Positions 5,956 to 11,966 of a stretch of 11,966 nucleotides of DNA are shown piece by piece. The DNA comes from an uncultured Porphyromonadaceae bacterium (GTDB taxonomy: Bacteria; Bacteroidota; Bacteroidia; Bacteroidales; Muribaculaceae). A program made the position numbers and the translations under genes. The stretch spans positions 1-11,966 of the forward strand of contig URLF01000078.1 of the NCBI GenBank assembly GCA_900548705.1, in the 5' to 3' direction. Numbering within the stretch: the first letter of the stretch is position 1; the number at the start of each line of letters is the position of its first letter. The notes under the pieces are model-generated. The model was not told the origin of the DNA and made no database searches. It worked only from the letters and a program-made list of their open reading frames with translations.

Positions 5956-7605
5956 TTACTTGGAGAGGGGGCAAGCCGCGCATTTCTCCTGAATCTTCTT
6001 GAAGAAGTCATGACCCTTGTTGTCAACAAGGATGAAAGCGGGAAAGTTCTCCACCTCGATTTTCCAGATGGCCTCCATACCGAGTTCGGGGTATTCCAGA
6101 AGTTCCACCTTCTTGATGGAGTTCTTGGCCAGCACTGCGGCGGGGCCGCCGATTGAGCCGAGATAGAAACCGCCGTTGTTCTTGCATGCGTCGGTCACCT
6201 GCTGCGAACGGTTGCCCTTGGCAATCATAATCATCGAGCCGCCCGCTTTCTGGAACTGGTCTACATATGAGTCCATACGTCCGGCGGTGGTGGGGCCGAA
6301 CGAACCGGAAGCCATGCCCTTGGGGGTCTTGGCGGGACCGGCATAGTAGATGGGGTGATCCTTGAGATACTGGGGCATCGGCTCGCCGGCATCAAGGCGT
6401 TCTTTGATTTTGGCGTGGGCGATGTCACGGCCAACGATGATGGTTCCGTTGAGATTGAGACGGGTGGCGACAGGGAACTTGTCAAGTTCGGCAAGCACCT
6501 CAGACATCGGCCGGTTGAGGTCGATGTTCACAGCGTTGCTCTCTTCGGGATTGCGCATCTCCTCGGGAATGAGTTCGCCAGGATTACTGTCGAGTTTTTC
6601 AATCCAGAGACCCTCACGGTTGATTTTAGCCTTGACGTTGCGGTCGGCCGAGCAGCTGACACCCATACCGATGGGGCAGGATGCGCCGTGGCGGGGAAGA
6701 CGGATGACGCGGATGTCGTGGGCGAAATATTTGCCGCCGAACTGTGCGCCAAGTCCGATGTTGCGTGAAGCCTCAAGCAGCTCCTTCTCAAGCTCGACAT
6801 CGCGGAATGCACGGCCATACTCGTTACCGGTGGTAGGCAGGCTGTCGTAATACTTGATTGATGCTTTCTTGACGGTCTCGAGATTCTTCTCAGCGGATGT
6901 GCCGCCGATTACGAACGCTATATGGTAAGGAGGACATGCGGCGGTGCCGAGCGACTTCATCTTCTCGACCAGGAAGGGAACGAGGGTCTTGGGGTTGATG
7001 ATGGCCTTGGTCTCCTGATAGAGGTAGGTCTTGTTAGCCGAACCACCACCCTTTGCCACGAAGACAAACTTGTATTCGTCACCCTCGGTTGCGTGGATGT
7101 CAATCTGGGCGGGGAGGTTGCAACCAGTGTTCACCTCATCATACATATTGAGAGGCGCGTTCTGGGAATAACGGAGGTTACACTGGGTATATGTGTCGTA
7201 GACTCCACGGGAAATCTTCTCTTCGTCGTCACAGCCGGTAAAAACGCGCTGTCCCTTCTCACCGTGGCAGATGGCAGTACCTGTGTCCTGGCAGAAAGGA
7301 AGTTCACCCTTGGCGGCGATTTCCGCGTTGCGGAGCATGGTCAGTGCCACGAACTTGTCGTTGTCTGAAGCCTCGGGATCATGTAGGATTTTCGCTACCA
7401 TCTCGTTGTGTTCGCGACGGAGCATAAACGCGTTGTCGTGGGTGGCCTGGCGGCTCAACACGGTCAGCGCCTCGGGATCCACCACGAGGAATTCGTGGCC
7501 TCCCCAGTTTTCAACTTTTACATAGTCGGAGGTGAGGTGGTAATACTCGGTGGTGTCGGGGCCGAGAGGGAACATCTCCTGATAATGGAACGGTTTGGTT
7601 GCCAT
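5956..7605 (-). CDS. fumA: Class I (4Fe-4S) fumarate hydratase
   Basis: This 549-residue protein reversibly hydrates fumarate to malate. It is the oxygen-sensitive iron-sulfur class I enzyme, related to E. coli FumA/FumB and unrelated to FumC. The three cluster cysteines are at 105 ('PFCQDTGT'), 224 ('AACPPYH') and 318 ('GVSCSADR'), the same numbers as in E. coli FumA as I recall them. The C-terminal domain shows 'YYAGPAKTP', 'ASGSFGPTTAGRMDSY' and 'KNNGGFYLGSIGGPAA', typical of the family. In anaerobic Bacteroidales this enzyme serves the malate-fumarate-succinate branch. Length is complete. The start at 7605 gives the usual short lead before the first conserved block. A TAACTTTG box about 108 bp upstream is the likely promoter, and a GC-rich hairpin follows the stop. 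Confidence 0.96.
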   Translation of the reverse strand: MATKPFHYQEMFPLGPDTTEYYHLTSDYVKVENWGGHEFLVVDPEALTVLSRQATHDNAFMLRREHNEMVAKILHDPEASDNDKFVALTMLRNAEIAAKGELPFCQDTGTAICHGEKGQRVFTGCDDEEKISRGVYDTYTQCNLRYSQNAPLNMYDEVNTGCNLPAQIDIHATEGDEYKFVFVAKGGGSANKTYLYQETKAIINPKTLVPFLVEKMKSLGTAACPPYHIAFVIGGTSAEKNLETVKKASIKYYDSLPTTGNEYGRAFRDVELEKELLEASRNIGLGAQFGGKYFAHDIRVIRLPRHGASCPIGMGVSCSADRNVKAKINREGLWIEKLDSNPGELIPEEMRNPEESNAVNIDLNRPMSEVLAELDKFPVATRLNLNGTIIVGRDIAHAKIKERLDAGEPMPQYLKDHPIYYAGPAKTPKGMASGSFGPTTAGRMDSYVDQFQKAGGSMIMIAKGNRSQQVTDACKNNGGFYLGSIGGPAAVLAKNSIKKVELLEYPELGMEAIWKIEVENFPAFILVDNKGHDFFKKIQEKCAACPLSK

Positions 7606-7658
7606 AGGCTTGATACGTTTATGTCGAATAAAATGTTGGCTTGTGTCAACCGTCAGCA

Positions 7659-7720
7659 GTGTCCTGGAGACACGTTTGCGGCATCCTCCGGATATGACAC
7701 CGGAGAATACCGCAAAGTTA
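7659..7720 (-). promoter_or_regulatory. Fumarase promoter and structured 5' leader
   Basis: Minus-strand TAACTTTG followed by C at 7720-7713 is a perfect -7 box; a TTTG lies 12 nt upstream across an A/T-rich spacer. The inferred transcript starts near 7706-7709. It would begin almost at once with a hairpin (7700-7705 with 7686-7691, CTCCGG/CCGGAG, 8-nt loop) and then a second one (7669-7673 with 7659-7663, GTGTC/GACAC). The -7 box itself overlaps the outer arm of TTTGCGG/CCGCAAA (7675-7681, 7710-7716). The leader is about 100 nt. Confidence 0.55.
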
Positions 7721-7772
7721 CAAAATTTTTACCAAACAGCACTTATCGGAAGACGCCAATTTTCAGGATGGC

Positions 7773-8390
7773 TTACTCGGCGGGGATCGCCGCAGCCTGC
7801 CGCCTGAAAGTAAGGTCTTTATGATTCATCTCACATTTGAGCATATTGTTGTTGACCTTTATGTCCTCGATTTCAGAGAGGTTGAAGAAGACACTCCGCG
7901 CGGCGTGGTCGATTTGCTGCGAGGCAAGCATAGCAGCCGCGGGGCGCAGCGAGGTGAGATGGGAGCCGCTGTCTTCGGTGAGGACGTTGTAGCTCAGCTC
8001 TACCCCATCGGGATCAACATTCACCGTAAATGACGACGCGTCGAGATTGAGCATAAGGTCATCATCATCCTTGGCCTGGTAAAGGCCGGTGATGGTGGCC
8101 GTCCCGGAAGCGGAAATGGTCAGCGGGGTCACAATCGAGTCATTGGCAGGCATAGTGTTCTCGACTGTGATATAGGCGGTAAGGGTCACATTTCCCTCTC
8201 CGGCGTCACCGGTGGATGTGAACTCCATCATCCTCACCATAGTGGCGCGCGCCGCGCCTGAATTAGTCAGCTGTTCGGGAGTGCCGGCCCATATTCCCTG
8301 CAACTCTTCGGAGAGTTTCTGACGGGAATCACAAGACGCCAGCATGACCACTGCGCCGACAGCCAGAACGGGAAGTATAGATTTTTTCAT
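7773..8390 (-). CDS. Predicted lipoprotein of unknown function
   Basis: This 205-residue protein has a type II signal peptide: 'MKKS', a hydrophobic core, then the lipobox LASC with lipidated Cys20. It should be exported and anchored to a membrane. I do not recognise the mature family. Residues 31-42 ('QGIWAGTPEQLT') resemble the opening strand of lipocalin-like or DUF lipoproteins common in Bacteroidetes. The following region alternates Thr/Val/Ile-rich strands ('NVTLTAYITVEN', 'LTISASGTATITGLY', 'SFTVNVDPDGVELSYNVL'), so a small beta-barrel or beta-sandwich is likely. The end is short and charged. It is 167 bp upstream of fumarase on the same strand, but that gene has its own -7 box, so the two may be separate units. 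An AT-rich palindrome sits just before the start. That this is a gene rests on the signal peptide and its length; the function is open. Confidence 0.85.
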   Translation of the reverse strand: MKKSILPVLAVGAVVMLASCDSRQKLSEELQGIWAGTPEQLTNSGAARATMVRMMEFTSTGDAGEGNVTLTAYITVENTMPANDSIVTPLTISASGTATITGLYQAKDDDDLMLNLDASSFTVNVDPDGVELSYNVLTEDSGSHLTSLRPAAAMLASQQIDHAARSVFFNLSEIEDIKVNNNMLKCEMNHKDLTFRRQAAAIPAE

Positions 8391-8395
8391 AGGAT

Positions 8396-8415
8396 TTATA
8401 TAAAATGTTATATAA
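8396..8415 (-). promoter_or_regulatory. AT-rich palindrome TTATATAA-AATG-TTATATAA before the lipoprotein start
   Basis: Two copies of the self-complementary octamer TTATATAA are separated by 4 nt, ending 5 nt from the lipoprotein ATG. It forms both a direct repeat and an 8-bp hairpin. It could be an operator, a melt-prone promoter part or an unstructured-leader feature. No TAnnTTTG box accompanies it on the minus strand. A G-rich run (GGGGGGTGGGTGG on the minus strand) lies about 15-30 nt further upstream. Confidence 0.3.
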
Positions 8416-8513
8416 TCTTAAAACATCCACCCACCCCCCAATTGTTTACTCCCGCCTGCAAAATTTCAGCGGCTCTCCATATCCCTACGGCGGAATCCCT
8501 TCCGAACATCCGA

Positions 8514-8585
8514 TACTTTTGCGGCAGATTACTGGTTGTTTGGGGTGAATAGCTGAGATTCATTGAAAAAAAATTAGTAACTTTG
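8514..8585 (+). promoter_or_regulatory. Candidate tandem promoters of ychF
   Basis: Two perfect TAnnTTTG boxes lie upstream of ychF: TACTTTTG at 8514-8521 and TAACTTTG at 8578-8585. The second looks stronger. It follows an A-rich spacer with TTG 12 nt upstream, and would give a leader of about 75 nt. Neither has a good TTTG at the classical 19-21 nt distance. The rest of the 274-bp divergent spacer (8391-8664) shows only the AT palindrome and a C-rich run. Confidence 0.55.
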
Positions 8586-8664
8586 CCTCTTGAAGTATTT
8601 TTAACCTAAAAAATCAGACAGGCATCCCACCCGGAGATAGCCTACAAGAATAAAACCGTCAGAC

Positions 8665-9768
8665 ATGTCACTACAATGTGGAATCGTAGGACTGCCCAAT
8701 GTGGGTAAGTCGACCCTTTTCAACTGTCTCTCCAACGCGAAGGCCCAGTCGGCCAATTTCCCGTTCTGCACCATCGAGCCCAATGTGGGGGTAATCACGG
8801 TGCCGGACGACAGGCTCAACAAGCTTGTCGAGATGTGTAATCCTCGCAGCATCGTGCCCGCCACTGTCGAGATAGTCGACATCGCCGGCCTGGTCAAAGG
8901 CGCCAGCCGTGGAGAAGGGCTTGGCAACAAGTTCCTCGCCAACATCCGCGAGACCGACGCGATTCTCCATGTATTGCGCTGCTTCGATGATGACAACATC
9001 ACCCATGTGGACGGCACGGTTGACCCGGTCCGCGACAAGGAAATCATCGACTACGAGCTGCAGCTCAAAGACCTCGAGACCATCGAGAGCCGCATTGCCA
9101 AGACCCAGAAACAGGCCCAGACCGGCGGCGACAAGACCGCGAAATTCCAGTATGAGGTGCTTTGCAAGTTCAAGGAAGCACTTGACCAGGGGAAACCGGC
9201 CCGTAGCGTCGTGCTGGAGACTCCCGACGAAAAGAAATTCGCCCGCGAACTGTTCCTGCTGACCGACAAGCCGGTCCTGTATGTCTGCAACGTGGATGAC
9301 GCTTCAGCCGTCAATGGCAACAAATATGTCGATGCCGTCCGAGAGGCGATCAAGGATGAGGGCGCGGGCCTGATGGTGGTCGCCGCCCAGACAGAAAGTG
9401 AAATCGCCGAGCTTGACACATTCGAGGAACGCCAGGAGTTCCTCCAGGAAATCGGCCTCGAGGAATCGGGCGTTTCCCGTCTGATTCGGGCTGCCTACGC
9501 GCTGCTGAACCTCAAGACATTCTTCACTGCTGGCGCGGATGAGGTACGCGCGTGGACTTTCGTCGACGGATGGAAAGCCCCGAAATGCGCCGGTGTCATC
9601 CATACCGACTTCGAGAAGGGCTTCATCCGCGCCCAGGTCATCAAATATGATGACTTCGTGGCTCTCGGAGGTGAAAGCGCCGTCCGCGACGCAGGCAAGA
9701 TGGGAGTGGAAGGCAAGGAATATGTTGTCAAGGATGGCGACATCATGCACTTCCTTTTCAACAACTGA
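8665..9768 (+). CDS. ychF: Ribosome-associated ATPase YchF (OLA1 family)
   Basis: This 367-residue TRAFAC P-loop NTPase of the OBG-HflX superfamily binds ribosomes and, unlike most relatives, prefers ATP. The Walker A is GLPNVGKST (residues 9-17). It is followed by the family-specific 'NFPFCTIEPNVG', Walker B/G3 'DIAGLVKGASRGEG' and 'RCFDDDNITHVDG'. The G4-equivalent 'NVDD' near residue 212 replaces the NKxD of GTPases, as expected for the ATP-preferring group. A coiled-coil insertion occupies roughly 130-190. The C-terminal TGS domain ('FFTAGADEVRAWT', 'GFIRAQVIKYDDF', 'GKEYVVKDGDIMHFLFN') is complete. Length is normal and the start lies directly before the P-loop region as in homologs. Family roles in translation and stress response are known from E. 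coli; none is shown here. The M13 peptidase gene begins 30 bp after its stop. Confidence 0.97.
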   Translation: MSLQCGIVGLPNVGKSTLFNCLSNAKAQSANFPFCTIEPNVGVITVPDDRLNKLVEMCNPRSIVPATVEIVDIAGLVKGASRGEGLGNKFLANIRETDAILHVLRCFDDDNITHVDGTVDPVRDKEIIDYELQLKDLETIESRIAKTQKQAQTGGDKTAKFQYEVLCKFKEALDQGKPARSVVLETPDEKKFARELFLLTDKPVLYVCNVDDASAVNGNKYVDAVREAIKDEGAGLMVVAAQTESEIAELDTFEERQEFLQEIGLEESGVSRLIRAAYALLNLKTFFTAGADEVRAWTFVDGWKAPKCAGVIHTDFEKGFIRAQVIKYDDFVALGGESAVRDAGKMGVEGKEYVVKDGDIMHFLFNN

Positions 9769-9798
9769 TACGACACATCAATCTCTAAACAATACAGT

Positions 9799-11838
9799 AT
9801 GAAAATGATGAAACTGTCCCTCGCCGCCCTGTTCCTGACAGGAGCCATGGCCGTGGGAGCCGAACATCTCGGCAGCGTAGACAAAGCGCTCATCGATTCG
9901 ACCTACACCCCGGGCGATGACTTCTACCATTACGTCAACAATGGCTGGATGAAAGCCCATCCCCTCACCGACGAATATGCCCGCTATGGCATGTTCAATG
10001 TCCTCAACGACCAGGCCGAGGAGAATGTGAAGGAAATCGTCATGAACCTCGGGGCATCCAATCCCGAAAAGGGCACCAACGCCTTCAAGGTGTGGACCCT
10101 CTATTCACAGGGTATGGACTCCGTGCGCCGCAACAATGAAGGAGCAACCCCCATTCTCGCCGATCTGAAGAAAATCGAGAACACACCTGCCGAAGGTATG
10201 GAAGACCTATTCCTCTGGATGCACGGCAATTACTCCTCCCCCTTCTTCGGCGCAGGCCCGATGGAGGATCTCGCAAACTCCAATGTCTATGCAATGTATG
10301 TATCCGGTGGCGGCCTCGGGCTGGGCGACCGTGACTACTACCTGCTCAACGACAAGGAGAACACCAAAATCCGCGAGGCTTACAAGAAGCTCATCGTCAA
10401 TCAGATGCGCAATGCCGGCTACTCCAAGAAAGATGCCGACCGCATTATGAAGAATGTGCTGAAAATCGAGACCGCACTGGCCGACTCCACCTGGACCCGC
10501 GAGGAGAGCCGCAACATCCCCGCGATGTACAATCCCCGCACCATCGACCAGCTCAAGGAGATGTACCCCCATATCAACTGGGACCGTTTCTTCATCGAGA
10601 CCATGGGCATCCCCACCCCCGACCAGATTATCGTCACTGAAATCAACACCGTCAAGCAGGCCGACAACCTGATGGCGTCGCTCACCGACCGCGAGAAGAA
10701 AGACTACTACCTCTGGAAATATGTAGCCCAGGCCGCTCCCTACCTGAGCGACAAGTTCACCGAGACCTCTTTTGAGTTCAGCAAGGTCATGAGCGGTGTG
10801 AAGCAGATGCGTCCCCGCTGGAAACGCGCCCTCGGCACAGCCGACGGCTACATGGGTGAGGCCATCGGTCAGCTCTATGTGGAGAAATATTTCCCCGAAT
10901 CATCCAAAGAGAAGATGCTCGAACTGGTCGGCAACCTCCGCAAGGCCCTCGGAAAGCATATCATCAACCTCCCCTGGATGAGCGACGAGACCAAGCTCAA
11001 GGCCATCGAGAAACTTCTCGGCTTCACCGTGAAAATCGGTTATCCCGACAAGTGGAAGGATTACTCCGAGCTTGAACTTGACCCGGCCCTCTCCTACTAC
11101 CAGAACGTCCACAACGCCTCGATGTGGCACCAGAAGAAGGAATACGAGAAATGGGGCAAGCCTGTTGACAAGACCGAATGGGGCATGACTCCTCAGACCG
11201 TCAACGCTTACTACAATCCGCTGGCCAACGAAATCGTGTTCCCCGCAGCTATCCTCCAGGCTCCTTTCTTCAACCCCGAAGCATCTGACGCAGAGAACTA
11301 CGGTGGTATCGGTGTGGTAATCGGCCATGAGATGAGCCACGGTTTTGACGACCAGGGTTGCAACTTCGACACCAAGGGTAATATGACCAACTGGTGGACT
11401 CCCGAGGACGCACAGGCATTCGCCACCCTCACCAAGGGTCTCGCTGACCAGTTCGACAAAATCGAAATCCTCCCCGGCCTGATGGCCAACGGTTCTTACA
11501 CCCTCGGCGAGAACATCGGCGACCAGGGTGGTCTTCGCGTCAGCCACACCGCCTTCCTCGACGCACAGAAAGCCAAGGGTGTTGACATCGAGTCTGAAGA
11601 AGCCCTCATCGACGGATTTACACCCGAGCAGGCCTTCTACCTCAACTACGCCAACATCTGGGCAACAAACTGCCGCGACGCTGAGAAGCGCAACCTGACC
11701 ATTGGCGACGTACACTCCCTAGCAGAGAACCGCGTCAACGTCACCCTGCGCAACATCACCCCCTTCCTTAAAGCCTTCGGCATCAAGCCCGGCGACAAGC
11801 TCTATCTCTCCCCCGAGGAGCAGGTAATTATCTGGTAA
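9799..11838 (+). CDS. pepO: Exported M13 family zinc metallopeptidase (PepO/neprilysin-like)
   Basis: This 679-residue endopeptidase belongs to the neprilysin family, which cleaves oligopeptides. The N-terminal 20 or so residues form a signal peptide with an Ala-rich end and no lipobox Cys, so the enzyme is probably periplasmic or secreted. The M13 N-terminal domain starts at 'YTPGDDFYHYVNNGWM'. The catalytic domain shows 'VNAYYNP', the zinc motif HEMSH (His510, Glu511, His514), then 'GENIGDQGG' with Glu571 as third ligand and Asp575. His639 and Arg645 ('DVHSLAENR') match the substrate-binding His/Arg pair, and the protein ends in 'VIIW' as the family does. The only departure is Gly574 where Ala is usual in GENIAD. 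Length is typical and all catalytic residues are present. ATG codons at 9799, 9805 and 9808 give the same signal peptide; the first is used. It is probably cotranscribed with ychF. Confidence 0.95.
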   Translation: MKMMKLSLAALFLTGAMAVGAEHLGSVDKALIDSTYTPGDDFYHYVNNGWMKAHPLTDEYARYGMFNVLNDQAEENVKEIVMNLGASNPEKGTNAFKVWTLYSQGMDSVRRNNEGATPILADLKKIENTPAEGMEDLFLWMHGNYSSPFFGAGPMEDLANSNVYAMYVSGGGLGLGDRDYYLLNDKENTKIREAYKKLIVNQMRNAGYSKKDADRIMKNVLKIETALADSTWTREESRNIPAMYNPRTIDQLKEMYPHINWDRFFIETMGIPTPDQIIVTEINTVKQADNLMASLTDREKKDYYLWKYVAQAAPYLSDKFTETSFEFSKVMSGVKQMRPRWKRALGTADGYMGEAIGQLYVEKYFPESSKEKMLELVGNLRKALGKHIINLPWMSDETKLKAIEKLLGFTVKIGYPDKWKDYSELELDPALSYYQNVHNASMWHQKKEYEKWGKPVDKTEWGMTPQTVNAYYNPLANEIVFPAAILQAPFFNPEASDAENYGGIGVVIGHEMSHGFDDQGCNFDTKGNMTNWWTPEDAQAFATLTKGLADQFDKIEILPGLMANGSYTLGENIGDQGGLRVSHTAFLDAQKAKGVDIESEEALIDGFTPEQAFYLNYANIWATNCRDAEKRNLTIGDVHSLAENRVNVTLRNITPFLKAFGIKPGDKLYLSPEEQVIIW

Positions 11839-11868
11839 TCCTCTCCTGCCGGACATAACAAAATAAAG

Positions 11869-11910
11869 GAGACTGTCTAACAACCAAAGTTAGGCAGTCT
11901 CTATTTTATA
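11869..11910. terminator. Terminator hairpin after the M13 peptidase gene
   Basis: GAGACTGTCTAAC (11869-11881) pairs with GTTAGGCAGTCTC (11889-11901): 12 Watson-Crick pairs and one G-U, 7-nt loop. It is followed by TATTTTATA on the plus strand and, on the minus strand, by CTTTATTTTGTT. It starts 31 bp after the peptidase stop and looks usable in both directions. Confidence 0.85.
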
Positions 11911-11930
11911 CTATTACTGTCCGCTAAACT

Positions 11931-11966
11931 TTATAGAGCAGCATAAAAATTAGGGCTGATTCCATT
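11931..11966 (-). CDS. Possible C-terminal end of a convergent gene
   Basis: Minus-strand codons from the right edge read NGISPNFYAAL and then TAA at 11933-11931. Eleven codons are too few to identify a family. Support is indirect: the hairpin at 11869-11901 is U-rich on both sides, as expected between convergent genes. It could be the tail of an insertion-sequence transposase or simply a chance open frame. Confidence 0.25.
   Translation of the reverse strand, partial: NGISPNFYAAL

Noticed and set aside
7778..7796. CGGCG-GGGAT-CGCCG hairpin as lipoprotein terminator
   Set aside because: It lies inside the last codons of the gene and lacks a following U-rich tract, so coding constraint explains it as well.
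10900..11715. 271-residue minus-strand open frame
   Set aside because: It is the antisense shadow of the M13 peptidase; the plus frame carries all catalytic motifs, and long mirror frames arise from its biased codon use.

Overview
The window looks like chromosome from a member of the Bacteroidales, possibly a Muribaculaceae-like gut lineage. That is an inference from three things. The protein sequences look like Bacteroidales orthologs. The promoter boxes have the form TAnnTTTG. Start codons mostly lack Shine-Dalgarno sequences. Protein-coding DNA is moderately GC-rich, while spacers are AT-rich and carry many hairpins. Almost everything is housekeeping. I see no CRISPR array, phage, tRNA, rRNA or complete insertion sequence.

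Layout. (1) Positions 1-143, minus strand: the first 47 codons of IMP dehydrogenase (guaB), running off the left edge. It is divergent from (2) an LptF/LptG-family lipopolysaccharide-export permease (347-2161, plus), whose stop overlaps the start of (3) ribBA, the bifunctional riboflavin enzyme (2158-3378, plus). (4) A perfect 23-bp hairpin at 3404-3452 separates ribBA from a convergent minus-strand block. (5) Read in its own direction, that block is a lipoprotein of unknown function (8390-7773), class I fumarase (7605-5956), cofactor-independent phosphoglycerate mutase gpmI (5693-4176) and a hexapeptide-repeat sugar O-acetyltransferase (4027-3470). The gaps of about 150-260 bp hold hairpins and candidate promoters, so these are probably several transcription units. 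(6) Divergent from the lipoprotein are ychF (8665-9768, plus) and an exported M13 zinc metallopeptidase (9799-11838, plus), 30 bp apart and probably cotranscribed. (7) A terminator hairpin at 11869-11901 closes that unit. Beyond it, a short minus-strand open frame may be the tail of another gene or insertion sequence.

How the genes fit together. guaB supplies guanine nucleotides, and GTP is the substrate of RibA, so guaB and ribBA are linked metabolically though divergent. Fumarase and GpmI belong to central carbon flow (the fumarate/succinate branch and lower glycolysis). The permease, the lipoprotein and the M13 peptidase act at the cell envelope. No dedicated pathway unites the whole window.

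The least ordinary item is at 5703-5891, directly upstream of gpmI. It is a roughly 190-bp AT-rich imperfect palindrome with 27-bp terminal inverted repeats (25 of 27 matching), a central hairpin and a possible flanking direct repeat. This is the architecture of a miniature inverted-repeat element. I did not find a convincing new multi-gene system.
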